From the NCBI GenBank assembly GCA_902773035.1, contig CACYDB010000177.1, positions 1 through 12,572 of the forward strand: a stretch of DNA of 12,572 nt, written 5' to 3'. Positions 3,391 through 12,375 of the stretch are shown piece by piece. Within the stretch, counting starts at the first letter, position 1. Each line of letters begins with the position of its first letter. The translations under genes and the position numbers were made by a program. The stretch is from an uncultured Ruminococcus sp. GTDB lineage: Bacteria; Bacillota; Clostridia; Oscillospirales; Acutalibacteraceae. The notes under the pieces are model-generated. The model searched no databases. It was not told where the DNA came from and saw only the letters and a program-made list of their open reading frames with translations.

Positions 3391-5812
3391 TTTTATCGTC
3401 GGAGTCGCGGTTGAGAATACAACCTATTCCTTTGATAAAATTTTTGACTACAGCGTACCCGAGAGCCTTGTAAGCTCGGCTCACCAGGGTAAGCGTGCGC
3501 TTGTGCCTTTTGGCAGAGGTAACCGCAGACGTCAGGGTATGATAATGTACGTCCGTCAGGCTGAGGGCGATAACTTAAAGCCGATTATCAGCGTGCTTGA
3601 CCCTGAGCCCGTTATGACCGGGGAAATGCTCAGGCTCGCTCAGTTTATGAAAAACCGCTGCTTCTGCACCTACTACGACGCGATAAAAACTATGCTCCCC
3701 ACGGGCATAAACTACAACATCACCACGCTTTACAGCGCGGTCAAGGGCGTCGATACCGAGGAATTAAGCGGTGACGAGCTTCAGATTTACGAGTATGTTC
3801 TCGCTCGGAAAAAGCCTGTCAGAAAAGAAACGCTCAGCTCGGAGCTGGGGTTTGAGGACAAGGTCTTTAATACTTTGTGCGACAAGGGCTTCCTGAGAAA
3901 AAGCGACGAGGCTTTCCGCAGGGTAGGCGACGCGGTGATGAAAATGGTCGCCGTGAACGACGACGCTCAGACTGAGGGTATGAAGCTCAGTGAGAAGCAG
4001 AATACCGTGCTCGAGCTTTTGCAGACCGTAGGCGCGGCTTCCGTCAAGGAAATCTGCTACTATACGGGCGTGACGAGCTCGGTTATTGATAACCTTGTTA
4101 AGAAAAATCTCGCTGTGTATTTTGAGGAAGAGGTCTACAGGGCTGTTGAAAATAATTCTTTATCAGAAAATAAAGAGTTTATTCTGACTGACGAGCAGGA
4201 GAAGGCTTACCGCAATATACTCTCCGAGTACAAGGAGGGCAAGCCGCGCGTGAGTCTGCTCTACGGAATCACAGGCTCGGGCAAGACCTCGGTGTTTTTT
4301 AAGCTGATCGAGGACGTTGTCAGGGATAAAAGAGGCGTTATCGTTATGGTGCCTGAGATTGCTCTGACGCCGCAGTTTATCGGGCTTTTTAAGGCGAAGT
4401 ACGGAAGCTCCGTCGCAGTTTTCCACAGCGGACTGTCGCTCGGCGAAAGACTTGACGAGTATAAAAGAGTGCTTAGAGGAAAGGCTGATATAGTGATCGG
4501 TACCAGAAGCGCTGTTTTTGCGCCGTTCAAGAATATCGGTCTGATTATTATTGACGAGGAGCAGGAGCATACCTATAAATCGGAGTCAAATCCGCGTTAT
4601 CACGCGCGTGAAATCGCGAAATTCAGGGTGAACGAGAACAAGGCTTTGTTGCTTTTGTCGTCGGCAACTCCCGATGTTGAGAGCTTTTATCACGCGAAAA
4701 ACGGTCGCTACTCTCTGAATATCCTGCGTAACCGCTACGGCAAGGCTATTCTTCCCGAGGTCAGAGTCGTTGATATGAACGAGGAGGTCGCCGAGGGGAA
4801 TACTACCGGATTCTCACGTGAGCTAGCCGTTCTTCTTGAGGAAAATCTTAACAATCACAAGCAGTCGATTTTGCTTTTGAACAGGCGCGGTCACAACACC
4901 TTCGCGATGTGCTCAAACTGCCGCGACACGATTTCCTGTCCCAACTGTTCGATTTCCCTGACCTATCACAGCGCGAATAACAAGCTGATGTGTCATTACT
5001 GCGGCTATTCGATGGATTATAAGGGCGAGTGCCCGACCTGTCATAATCACTCACTGCGTTTCGGCGGAGCGGGAACTCAGAAGCTTGAGCAGGAGCTCAG
5101 CGAGCTTTTGCCCGACGCGAGAGTTTTGAGACTGGACGCGGACTCGACTATGCGGAAGTCCTCCCACGAGAGAATGATTTCCGACTTTTCGGAGGGTAAA
5201 TACGATATTCTTATCGGAACTCAGATGGTAGCCAAGGGGCTCAATTTCCCGAGGGTCACTCTTGTCGGAGTGCTCAATCCCGACTCTATGCTTTACGCCG
5301 ATGATTTCAGGAGCTACGAGCGCACGTTCTCGCTTCTGACTCAGGTTGTCGGCAGAAGCGGCAGGGGAGAGAGCAAGGGCGTCGCCGTTATCCAGACCTT
5401 TACGCCCGAGAATAACGTCATTACTATGGCGGCTTCTCAGGATTACGAGAGGTTCTACGATAACGAGATCATCATCCGCAGGACTATGCTCTATCCGCCG
5501 TTTGCCGATTTATGTATGGTCGGCTTTGTGTCGGAGAATAATCTGTCCGCGATGAAGGCGTCGCGAAGCTTTATGAACAGCCTCGTTATGAGGGCTAAAT
5601 CCGCTTATTCCGATATTCCGCTCAGACTGCTGGGACCTTCACCCGCGGCTGTGCCGAAGATAAGCAATAAATACAGATATAAAATAGTAATAAAATGCCG
5701 CAACGATAAGCGTTTCAGAAGCTTGCTTAATGAAGCGGTTGCGGAATTTAATTCTAATAAAGAATATAAAAACGTAAATTCATATATTGATATGAACGCT
5801 CTTTCATTTTAA
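3377..5812 (+). CDS. priA: Primosomal protein N', replication restart helicase PriA
   Basis: This 811-residue superfamily 2 helicase recognises stalled forks and D-loops and reloads the replication machinery. The N-terminal DNA-binding domain (about 1-105) includes VENTTYSFDKIFDYSVP, and a winged-helix-like region follows (about 120-265). Walker A is GITGSGKT (297-304). The Walker B motif is IIIDEEQE (D393), and SSATP follows. Eight cysteines in four CxxC pairs (512/515, 521/524, 539/542, 552/555) form the zinc-binding insert. GTQKLEQEL, IGTQMVAKGLNFP and QVVGRSGRG complete the helicase core. DEEQ in place of DEEH is what I recall from clostridial homologues. The ATG overlaps the rpoZ end by 14 bp and has no clear ribosome-binding site, so translation is probably coupled to rpoZ. 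Length and motifs indicate an intact gene. Confidence 0.97.
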   Translation: MSTCSFIVGVAVENTTYSFDKIFDYSVPESLVSSAHQGKRALVPFGRGNRRRQGMIMYVRQAEGDNLKPIISVLDPEPVMTGEMLRLAQFMKNRCFCTYYDAIKTMLPTGINYNITTLYSAVKGVDTEELSGDELQIYEYVLARKKPVRKETLSSELGFEDKVFNTLCDKGFLRKSDEAFRRVGDAVMKMVAVNDDAQTEGMKLSEKQNTVLELLQTVGAASVKEICYYTGVTSSVIDNLVKKNLAVYFEEEVYRAVENNSLSENKEFILTDEQEKAYRNILSEYKEGKPRVSLLYGITGSGKTSVFFKLIEDVVRDKRGVIVMVPEIALTPQFIGLFKAKYGSSVAVFHSGLSLGERLDEYKRVLRGKADIVIGTRSAVFAPFKNIGLIIIDEEQEHTYKSESNPRYHAREIAKFRVNENKALLLLSSATPDVESFYHAKNGRYSLNILRNRYGKAILPEVRVVDMNEEVAEGNTTGFSRELAVLLEENLNNHKQSILLLNRRGHNTFAMCSNCRDTISCPNCSISLTYHSANNKLMCHYCGYSMDYKGECPTCHNHSLRFGGAGTQKLEQELSELLPDARVLRLDADSTMRKSSHERMISDFSEGKYDILIGTQMVAKGLNFPRVTLVGVLNPDSMLYADDFRSYERTFSLLTQVVGRSGRGESKGVAVIQTFTPENNVITMAASQDYERFYDNEIIIRRTMLYPPFADLCMVGFVSENNLSAMKASRSFMNSLVMRAKSAYSDIPLRLLGPSPAAVPKISNKYRYKIVIKCRNDKRFRSLLNEAVAEFNSNKEYKNVNSYIDMNALSF

Positions 5813-5824
5813 GGGTATGATATT

Positions 5825-7072
5825 GTGAAAAAAATAAAGATTATAATTCTATCATTGTTACTGGTGTTCGGTATGGGGCTTATAATTTTCGGAGTTGTGA
5901 ATCTCGTTGCGAGTGAATCCGGAAACCACAGCGCGAAAACAGTCACCTCTGTATCCGAAGCGCAGACTCAGCAGGAAGCTGAGAGTGAAAAAGTAACTCA
6001 GCCTCCTACCGAAATACCTACTCGTGAGGTCGAAACCGTAAGTTCCTCCGACCTCACCGCTTCGCAGCAGAAGCAGATGATAAACGACTACGATTATCTT
6101 CTCGGAAGCTACGGCTTTGAGGGTATGGTTTATGTCAGCGAGCACGGCAAGCCCGTTTATAAAAAGGGAATCGGTTACGCCGATAAGAAAAAGAAGATCA
6201 AGAATAATGAGTATACGTTATTCCGCGTAGCCTCTGTTACAAAGCAGTTTACCGCGGCGGCAATTTTGCTCTTGCAGGAGAGAGGAAAGCTCTCGATCAA
6301 GGATAAACTCGGCAAATATTTTCCCGAATATAAAAACGGAGCCAAAATCACTTTGGAAAACGTTATGAGAATGCAGGGCGGGATCCCCGACTATATGAAT
6401 TTCTATTCAAATGTCGCTCAGGTTTTCCCCGATTATAAGAAGGCTCTGAAAAACACCTCTAAACAGAATCGGGAGATCATTAAAAAATCCTTTATGGAGG
6501 ATCCCATTCTCTTTGAACAGGGCAAGTCTTTCAAATACTCCAACAGCGGTTACCTCCTCCTCGGTGAGATCATCGAGAAGGTCAGCGGTACTACTTACGA
6601 GAATTTTATAAAAACCGAGATTTTCGATAAGCTCGGAATGAAGTATTCGGGCTTTATCGAGGATTTGGATGATAACGCTTCCAATGTCGCTCAGCCCTAT
6701 AATTATAAAAAGGGCGCGCTGGATGTGTTCAAAATCAAGGGCGCGGTGTACGCCTGCGGAAATATGTATTCCAACGTAATTGATTTGACCAAGTGGGCTG
6801 ACGGGCTCAGAAAGGGTAAAATCATCTCAAAAGAATCGTTGAATATGATGATAGCGGATACAAAGCACATAGGCTATGGCTTCGGACTCTTTCTTATCAA
6901 AGGAGAGAAAACGGTTTTCCACAGCGGACTTCTGGCTCCGTTTAATTCGCTGCTTATGTTCTCGTTTGACAGCTCACAGTATTCCTGTGTGGTTCTGAGC
7001 AACAGCGACTTTTATGCCTGTCAGACATTGGCAAAGACAATGCGCGCTCAGCACGCGGCTTATTTAGATTAA
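5825..7072 (+). CDS. Membrane-anchored serine hydrolase, beta-lactamase/PBP4* family
   Basis: The 415-residue product has an N-terminal hydrophobic segment (about 5-30) after a KKIK start, which would act as a signal peptide or membrane anchor. A Thr/Ser/Glu-rich linker follows (about 35-75), then a class C beta-lactamase-like domain. The catalytic motifs are SVTK (S137, K140), YSN (238-240) and HSG (366-368), the last in the place of KTG. Relatives include D-Ala-D-Ala-cleaving or esterase-type enzymes acting outside the cell; true antibiotic hydrolysis cannot be claimed. The start is GTG 5825, nine bases after AAGGG (5811-5815). Later ATGs would cut into the anchor or domain. It is not part of the conserved Firmicutes order and is more Lys- and AT-rich than its neighbours, suggesting later insertion. 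It lies 12 bp after priA and 14 bp before def. Confidence 0.88.
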   Translation: MKKIKIIILSLLLVFGMGLIIFGVVNLVASESGNHSAKTVTSVSEAQTQQEAESEKVTQPPTEIPTREVETVSSSDLTASQQKQMINDYDYLLGSYGFEGMVYVSEHGKPVYKKGIGYADKKKKIKNNEYTLFRVASVTKQFTAAAILLLQERGKLSIKDKLGKYFPEYKNGAKITLENVMRMQGGIPDYMNFYSNVAQVFPDYKKALKNTSKQNREIIKKSFMEDPILFEQGKSFKYSNSGYLLLGEIIEKVSGTTYENFIKTEIFDKLGMKYSGFIEDLDDNASNVAQPYNYKKGALDVFKIKGAVYACGNMYSNVIDLTKWADGLRKGKIISKESLNMMIADTKHIGYGFGLFLIKGEKTVFHSGLLAPFNSLLMFSFDSSQYSCVVLSNSDFYACQTLAKTMRAQHAAYLD

Positions 7073-7086
7073 TGTAAGGTGAAATT

Positions 7087-7629
7087 ATGGCTTTGAGACA
7101 AATTGTAAAAGAGGGCGATGACGTTCTCACAAAAAAATGCAGAGAGGTTACTAAGTTTGACGACAGACTCGGTGAGCTTATTGACGATATGGTTGAGACT
7201 CTCCACTCATCAGGCGGCGTAGGCTTAGCCGCTCCGCAGGTCGGAGTTCTCAGGAGAGTTGTGGTTGTTGAGGTTGACGAGGAGCACGGTCTTATCGAGC
7301 TTGTTAACCCCGAGATCATCAAAACTGAGGGCAAGCAGGTCGTTATGGAGGGCTGTCTGAGTCTTCCGGGAAAGTGGGGAATTATCTCGCGTCCCTACCG
7401 CGCGACCGTCAGAGCTCAGGACAGGAACGGAGAATTCTTTGAGGTTACGGGCGAGAAAATGCTCGCTCAGGCTTTCTGTCACGAAATCGACCACCTCAAC
7501 GGCATCCTCTACAACACGGTATGCGAGCGTATGCTTATGCCGCAGGAAATCGAGCTTTACAACTCGGACGAGCTTGATTTGTCGGGAGAGTGCTACGTTG
7601 AGCTGCCCGAGGACTTGGAGGAAGAATGA
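7087..7629 (+). CDS. def: Peptide deformylase
   Basis: This metalloenzyme removes the formyl group from the N-terminal Met of new proteins as they leave the ribosome. All three family motifs are intact: GVGLAAPQ (44-51), EGCLSLP (88-94, metal ligand C90) and HEIDHLNG (132-139, ligands H132 and H136, catalytic E133). At 180 residues it has a normal length, with an acidic C-terminal extension (ELPEDLEEE). AAGGTGAAA lies just before the ATG. The last four bases overlap the fmt start in an ATGA arrangement, so the enzymes that add and remove the formyl group are translationally coupled. Confidence 0.97.
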   Translation: MALRQIVKEGDDVLTKKCREVTKFDDRLGELIDDMVETLHSSGGVGLAAPQVGVLRRVVVVEVDEEHGLIELVNPEIIKTEGKQVVMEGCLSLPGKWGIISRPYRATVRAQDRNGEFFEVTGEKMLAQAFCHEIDHLNGILYNTVCERMLMPQEIELYNSDELDLSGECYVELPEDLEEE

Positions 7630-8543
7630 ATATAGTATTTATGGGTACTCCCGACTTCGCGGTTCCGAGCCTCAGCAAGCTATGCGACAGCGGTCACAAT
7701 GTGCTCGCCGTTTTTACACAGCCTGACAAGCCTGTAGGGAGAAAACAGATCCTTACTCCTCCCGACGTTAAGGTCGAGGCGCTTAAACGCGGCATAGAGG
7801 TTTTTCAGCCCGACAGTCTTAGAGGTGAAAATTCTTATGAAGAATTAAAAAAGCTTTCTCCCGACGTGATCGTCGTAGTCGCTTACGGAAAAATCCTGCC
7901 TAAAAATATACTGGATCTGCCGAAGTACGCCTGCGTAAACGTTCACGGCTCCTTGCTTCCCAAGTATCGCGGAGCCTCTCCGATACAGTCGGCTGTCTTA
8001 AACGGCGACAAGGTCTCGGGCGTGACTACGATGTTTATGGGCGAGGGTATGGACACGGGCGATATCCTTATGACCGCCGAGACTGAAATCGGAGAAAATG
8101 AGACCTCGGCAGAGCTCTTTGACAGGCTCGCGCTTATGGGTGCTGACTTATTGCTCGAAACGCTCTCGGGGCTTGAGAACGGTACAGTAAAGCCTGTTCC
8201 TCAGAATGAGTCTAAGGCAACCTATACTAAAAAAATCACAAAGGATTTATGCCCGATCAACTGGGTAAACAGCAATACCGAAGTTCACAATCAGGTTCGC
8301 GGATTGCAGACCTGGCCTGTCGCCACGGCAAAGCTCGGGGATAAGGACGTGAAGATTCATAAAACCCGCCTGTGCGATAAAGGCGGTGAGGCGGGCGCGG
8401 TGATCTGCGTAAAGCCTCTGACAGTAGCCTGCGGCTCAGGCTCGCTCATTATTGACGAGCTTCAGCTCAGCGGCAAGAAGCGTATGACCTCGGAGAGCTT
8501 TTTGCTCGGTCATCCGCTCAAAATCGGCGATAAATTCGCGTAA
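7626..8543 (+). CDS. fmt: Methionyl-tRNA formyltransferase
   Basis: The enzyme transfers a formyl group from 10-formyltetrahydrofolate to Met-tRNA(fMet) for translation initiation. The 305-residue length fits. The N-terminus is MNIVFMGTPDFAVPSL. The folate-binding catalytic core has NVHGSLLPKYRGASPIQ (N105, H107) and GMDTGDI (D143), the catalytic trio of the family. The C-terminal anticodon-arm-binding domain begins near residue 205 with INW and includes VRGLQTWPVA. A ribosome-binding site, GAGGAAGA (about 7618-7625), lies inside the def end, overlapping it by 4 bp. The stop is 13 bp before the next gene. Confidence 0.97.
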   Translation: MNIVFMGTPDFAVPSLSKLCDSGHNVLAVFTQPDKPVGRKQILTPPDVKVEALKRGIEVFQPDSLRGENSYEELKKLSPDVIVVVAYGKILPKNILDLPKYACVNVHGSLLPKYRGASPIQSAVLNGDKVSGVTTMFMGEGMDTGDILMTAETEIGENETSAELFDRLALMGADLLLETLSGLENGTVKPVPQNESKATYTKKITKDLCPINWVNSNTEVHNQVRGLQTWPVATAKLGDKDVKIHKTRLCDKGGEAGAVICVKPLTVACGSGSLIIDELQLSGKKRMTSESFLLGHPLKIGDKFA

Positions 8544-8556
8544 ATAAGGAGAAATT

Positions 8557-9261
8557 ATGGGATATTTCAGCTATCTTGCATATTATAACTGGAGCTATCT
8601 GCTATTTATGCTCCCGTTTATTATACTTACGATAATTGTTCAGGCTTCGATGAAGTCCACCTTCAACAAGTACGGCGTAATCCGCAACTTGCGTGGACTT
8701 ACGGGCGCTCAGGCGGCTGAAAGAATGCTTATGAACAAGGGCGTTACGGGCGTGCGTATCGAGCGTATCGCCGGCGCGTATACCGATCATTTCGACCCGA
8801 GAACAAATGTAATAAGACTTTCCGAAACGGTCTACAACTCAGCCTCGATCGCCGCTGTCGGCGTTGCCTGTCACGAGGCGGGTCACGCTGTTCAGCACGC
8901 CGAGGGTTATATTCCGAACAAAATCAGGAGCGCGATTCTTCCTGTCGCCAATTTCGGCAGTAAAATCAGTTGGATCCTGATTATTGCGGGTCTGATCACA
9001 TCGACCTTACAGCCGCTTCTGTATATCGGTATCGCGCTTTTCTCGGCGTCAGTTCTGTTTACGGTAGCGACTCTCCCCGTTGAATTCAACGCTTCGTCAC
9101 GCGCTCTGAGCTGTATCAAGGAGACGGGAATGCTCTCCGACGACGAGTATAAGGGCGCCAGAAAGACTCTTACCGCGGCGGCTATGACATACGTAGCTTC
9201 GGCGGCTGTAGCTGTCGCGCAGCTCGTCAGACTCCTGCTTATCGCAAGGAGCCGTGACTGA
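8557..9261 (+). CDS. YugP-like membrane zinc metallopeptidase
   Basis: The 234-residue protein matches the neutral zinc metallopeptidase family typified by B. subtilis YugP. A first transmembrane helix (about 13-30) is followed by a cytoplasm- or surface-facing catalytic part with HEAGH (106-110, the HExxH zinc motif). Two further hydrophobic segments follow (about 137-172), then LPVEFNASSRAL, whose Glu (E176) is a likely third ligand, and a last hydrophobic helix near 205-229. The substrate is unknown for the family. AAGGAG (8546-8551) is an ideal ribosome-binding site five bases before ATG. The gene ends in TGATG, sharing one base with rsmB. I recall the same gene next to fmt and rsmB in other Clostridia, so the location is likely ancestral there. 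Confidence 0.9.
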   Translation: MGYFSYLAYYNWSYLLFMLPFIILTIIVQASMKSTFNKYGVIRNLRGLTGAQAAERMLMNKGVTGVRIERIAGAYTDHFDPRTNVIRLSETVYNSASIAAVGVACHEAGHAVQHAEGYIPNKIRSAILPVANFGSKISWILIIAGLITSTLQPLLYIGIALFSASVLFTVATLPVEFNASSRALSCIKETGMLSDDEYKGARKTLTAAAMTYVASAAVAVAQLVRLLLIARSRD

Positions 9262-10592
9262 TGAACGTCCGCAACCTCGCGCTGAGGGTTTTGTATTCGG
9301 TTGAGCGCGATTCGGCTTATTCCGCGCTTGTTCTGAATAATTCCATTAAAGAAAATAAACTATCATCTGTTGACGCTTCTTTTCTCTCGGCGCTCGTATA
9401 CGGCTGTCTCGAAAGACAGCTTACGCTCGATTATATTATCGGGCAGTATTCTAAAATTCCTTTAAAGAAAATAGATTTAAAAACTAAAATTATCCTCAGG
9501 CTTGGGATTTTACAGCTTGTGTTTATGGATAAGATTCCCGACAGCGCCGCCGTTAACGAAAGCGTTAAGCTCGCGCATAAAAATAAGCTCGCGCGCTCGA
9601 CAGGCTTTATCAACGGCGTTCTGCGCTCAGTTTCACGCGCGGAGGAAAAATTTACCCTTCCCGATGAAAGCGACAGGGAGAGGTATCTCAGCGTAAAATA
9701 TTCCTGCCCCGAGGAGATTGTGAGGCTCTGGATCACTTCCTACGGCGAAGGTATTGCCGAGGAAATACTCAAGTCGCTTTCGGGCAGACCTCAGCTCACC
9801 GCAAGAGTTAACACGCTTAAAACCACGACCGGTGAGCTTATCGCGGAGCTTGAAAGGGAGGGCGTCAAGGCGGCGGTTTCCGACCTTGACCCGAACGCAG
9901 TCGTTCTCAAAAATACAGGCTCAATAGAAAGCCTCAGAGCCTACAGAGAGGGCAAGCTATATATTCAGGACCCGGCTTCACAGCTTTGCGTTAAGGCGCT
10001 CGACCCGAAGCCTAATGAAAATATGATTGATGTGTGCTCGGCGCCCGGCGGAAAATCCTTTACCGCCGCGCAGTATATGAAAAACAGGGGCAGGATCTAC
10101 GCCTTTGACATTTACGAGCATAAGCTCAGTCTGATTAAGGAGAACGCCTCACGGCTCGGTATTACAAATATACGTACCGCGATCCGCGACGCTTCCGATG
10201 AAAACAGCGGGCTTGACCTCGCGGAGAAGGTTCTCTGCGACGTTCCATGCTCGGGACTCGGCATAATCTCCCGCAAGCCCGAGATCCGCTACAAAAAGAA
10301 CCTCATTGATAACGACCTGCCCGCGCTCCAGTACAAAATTCTATGCAACAGCGCGCGCTTCGTTATGACAGGCGGTACGCTCGTGTACTCGACCTGCACT
10401 CTAAATCCCGACGAAAATAATAAAAACGCCGAAAGATTTCTCTCTGAGCACAGAGAGTTTGAGCCCTTAAAGCTCGACCTCGGCGTTAAACGAATGATAA
10501 ATGAAGAAGAAAATACGCTGACTCTTTTCCCGATAAACCGCGTGACCGACGGCTTTTTTATCGCGGCGTTTCGGAGAAAATCAGCCCGTTAA
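9261..10592 (+). CDS. rsmB: 16S rRNA (cytosine-5) methyltransferase RsmB
   Basis: RsmB makes m5C967 of 16S rRNA (E. coli numbering) using S-adenosylmethionine. The 443-residue protein has an N-terminal NusB-like RNA-binding domain (about 1-130, with FLSALVYGCLERQLTLDYII and PDSAAVNESVKLA). The Rossmann-type methyltransferase domain follows: the SAM-binding motif DVCSAPGGK (257-265), the DVPCSG motif (C330) and STCTLNPDEN (C379, the expected nucleophile). Length and motifs are complete. Its ATG overlaps the stop of the zinc peptidase gene (TGATG), indicating coupled translation. It is followed after 4 bp by rlmN, another rRNA methylase, as in B. subtilis (yloM-yloN). Confidence 0.96.
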   Translation: MNVRNLALRVLYSVERDSAYSALVLNNSIKENKLSSVDASFLSALVYGCLERQLTLDYIIGQYSKIPLKKIDLKTKIILRLGILQLVFMDKIPDSAAVNESVKLAHKNKLARSTGFINGVLRSVSRAEEKFTLPDESDRERYLSVKYSCPEEIVRLWITSYGEGIAEEILKSLSGRPQLTARVNTLKTTTGELIAELEREGVKAAVSDLDPNAVVLKNTGSIESLRAYREGKLYIQDPASQLCVKALDPKPNENMIDVCSAPGGKSFTAAQYMKNRGRIYAFDIYEHKLSLIKENASRLGITNIRTAIRDASDENSGLDLAEKVLCDVPCSGLGIISRKPEIRYKKNLIDNDLPALQYKILCNSARFVMTGGTLVYSTCTLNPDENNKNAERFLSEHREFEPLKLDLGVKRMINEEENTLTLFPINRVTDGFFIAAFRRKSAR

Positions 10593-10596
10593 GGCT

Positions 10597-11634
10597 ATGA
10601 AAACAGACATAAAATCGCTCTATTATCCCGAGCTTGAAAAGTTTATAACGGACGGCGGATTTCCGCGTTTCAGGGCTAAGCAGGTCTACGGCTGGCTCAA
10701 CCGCGGAGCGCTTTCCTTTGACGAAATGGGCAATATCCCGAAAAACTTACGCGAATTTCTTAATTCAAGTAGTTACATTTCTGTTGCAAATATTGAAAAA
10801 AAGCTGGTATCACGGTATGATAAAACAGTGAAGTATCTTTTCCGTTTGAATGACGGAGAATTTGTTGAGACCGTTGTTATGAGCTATAAGCACGGCTACT
10901 CCATCTGCGTGTCAACTCAGGTCGGCTGTAAGATGGGCTGTACCTTCTGCGCGACGGGAAAATCAGGCTTCTCGCGGAGTCTGACGGCTTCCGAGATCTT
11001 AGCCCAGATCGAAAGCGCCGGGCGTGACCTCGGCGTAAGGATCAGCAATATAGTGCTGATGGGAATGGGCGAGCCGCTCGACAATTTTGACAACGTTATA
11101 AGATTTCTGAAAATCGTATCCTGCGAGGACGGGCTCAATATCGGTATGAGGCATATCACGCTTTCAACCTGCGGTATTGTTCCGAGAATTTACGACCTCG
11201 CCGAATACAACTTCGCGCTGACACTCTCGGTGTCACTCCACGCGCCCGATAATGAAACGCGAAGTAAGACTATGCCTATCAATAATAAGTATCCGATTGA
11301 ACAGCTTATCAAGGCGTGCCGCGATTATTTTGACAAAACGGGGCGGCGTATAAGCTTTGAGTACGCGATGATCGACGGCGTGAACGATACGGACGAATGT
11401 GCGCGCAAGCTTTCAAGCCTGCTCGGAAATCTCAACTGCCACGTGAACCTTATCCCCGTAAACACCGTCAGAGGCTCCGGCTATAAAAAAAGCCGCCTCG
11501 ACAGACAGCGGGCGTTTATAGATATTCTTGAAAAAAACTCTGTAACAGCTACCGTACGCCGAACCCTCGGCAGCGACATAGACGCATCCTGCGGTCAGCT
11601 CAAGAGAAACTATACTGAGAAAACAGGAGGTTAA
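10597..11634 (+). CDS. rlmN: Dual 23S rRNA/tRNA adenine-C2 methyltransferase RlmN
   Basis: This radical-SAM enzyme makes m2A2503 in 23S rRNA and m2A37 in some tRNAs. The cluster motif CKMGCTFC (C111, C115, C118) binds the 4Fe-4S centre. GEFVETVVM precedes it (E91 is probably the acid-base residue), VLMGMGEPLDN and LSLHAP follow, and the C-terminal SCGQL holds the methyl-carrying cysteine C332. The length of 345 residues is typical. Cfr-type resistance enzymes share the fold, but the sequence and operon position fit RlmN. The start has only AAGG two bases upstream, a poor arrangement, so translation probably depends on ribosomes ending rsmB 4 bp before. AGGAGG near its own end serves the next gene. 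Confidence 0.96.
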   Translation: MKTDIKSLYYPELEKFITDGGFPRFRAKQVYGWLNRGALSFDEMGNIPKNLREFLNSSSYISVANIEKKLVSRYDKTVKYLFRLNDGEFVETVVMSYKHGYSICVSTQVGCKMGCTFCATGKSGFSRSLTASEILAQIESAGRDLGVRISNIVLMGMGEPLDNFDNVIRFLKIVSCEDGLNIGMRHITLSTCGIVPRIYDLAEYNFALTLSVSLHAPDNETRSKTMPINNKYPIEQLIKACRDYFDKTGRRISFEYAMIDGVNDTDECARKLSSLLGNLNCHVNLIPVNTVRGSGYKKSRLDRQRAFIDILEKNSVTATVRRTLGSDIDASCGQLKRNYTEKTGG

Positions 11635-11638
11635 TAAC

Positions 11639-12364
11639 TTGGAAATATTTTGTAAAAGCGACATAGGCTTAGTCCGCACGCAAAATCAGGACGACTGCCG
11701 TTTCGGAGTTATTTCCCCAAGCTGCGCGTGGGCAGTAGTATGTGACGGAATGGGAGGAGCTAACGGCGGAAATATTGCCAGCGCCTCGGCGGTTGAGTAC
11801 ATCAGCTCCGAGATCGAGAAGATGTATTCCGACGAGCTCTCAAAGGGCGAGCTCTCAACACTGATGACAGAAATCGTCTCTCAGGCTAACAAGGCGATTT
11901 TCGATATGGCACAGAACGACGTAGACCGTACGGGAATGGGCACGACCTGTGAGTTTGTGCTCGTCAAGGACACCACGGTTCACGTAGTTCACGTCGGCGA
12001 CAGCCGTACCTACGCTATACGCGGCGGCAAGATAAAGCAGCTCACCGAGGATCACTCGGTCGTTCAGGAAATGGTAAGACGCGGCGAGATCACCGCCGAG
12101 CAGGCTCAGAACCATCCGAATAAAAACTTTATCACCCGCGCCCTCGGAATCAAGCCTAACGTTCATCTCGATTATATAGAGACCAATTTCATATACGGAG
12201 ACGTTCTCCTCATTTGCACCGACGGACTCTCAAACTGTGTTACAACCGGCGATATGGTTAAGATTTGCCACGAAAACAGAGGTCAGGGCTTGACCGATAC
12301 TCTCGTTGAGAAGGCGAAGGACGGCGGCGGTAATGACAACATTACCGTTACGGTTATTTATTGA
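11639..12364 (+). CDS. prpC: PP2C-type protein phosphatase (Stp/PrpC)
   Basis: This metal-dependent Ser/Thr phosphatase would reverse the action of the kinase encoded just downstream. The 241-residue protein is a single PP2C domain. It has DIGLVRTQNQDD (the R-x-x-N motif with metal-binding D18), VVCDGMGGANGG (D36, G37), MGTTCEFVLV, HVGDSRTYAIR, LTEDHSVV, LLICTDGLSN and GGNDNITVTVI at the C-terminus, all in normal order. The start is TTG 11639, chosen because AGGAGG (11625-11630) lies eight bases before it and the conserved first strand begins directly after. No alternative ATG lies close by. It is 4 bp from rlmN, and the TGA stop overlaps the kinase ribosome-binding site. The pair is standard in Firmicutes. 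Confidence 0.95.
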   Translation: MEIFCKSDIGLVRTQNQDDCRFGVISPSCAWAVVCDGMGGANGGNIASASAVEYISSEIEKMYSDELSKGELSTLMTEIVSQANKAIFDMAQNDVDRTGMGTTCEFVLVKDTTVHVVHVGDSRTYAIRGGKIKQLTEDHSVVQEMVRRGEITAEQAQNHPNKNFITRALGIKPNVHLDYIETNFIYGDVLLICTDGLSNCVTTGDMVKICHENRGQGLTDTLVEKAKDGGGNDNITVTVIY

Positions 12365-12375
12365 GGAGGTTTAAG

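Noticed and set aside
4163..4570. Antisense frames inside priA (135 and 89 codons)
   Set aside because: They lie opposite the conserved helicase core, overlap each other, and have compositions expected of reverse-frame translation.
10597..11634. Cfr-type antibiotic-resistance methyltransferase
   Set aside because: Position between rsmB and the PP2C gene and the overall motif spacing match housekeeping RlmN; there is no mobile element nearby.
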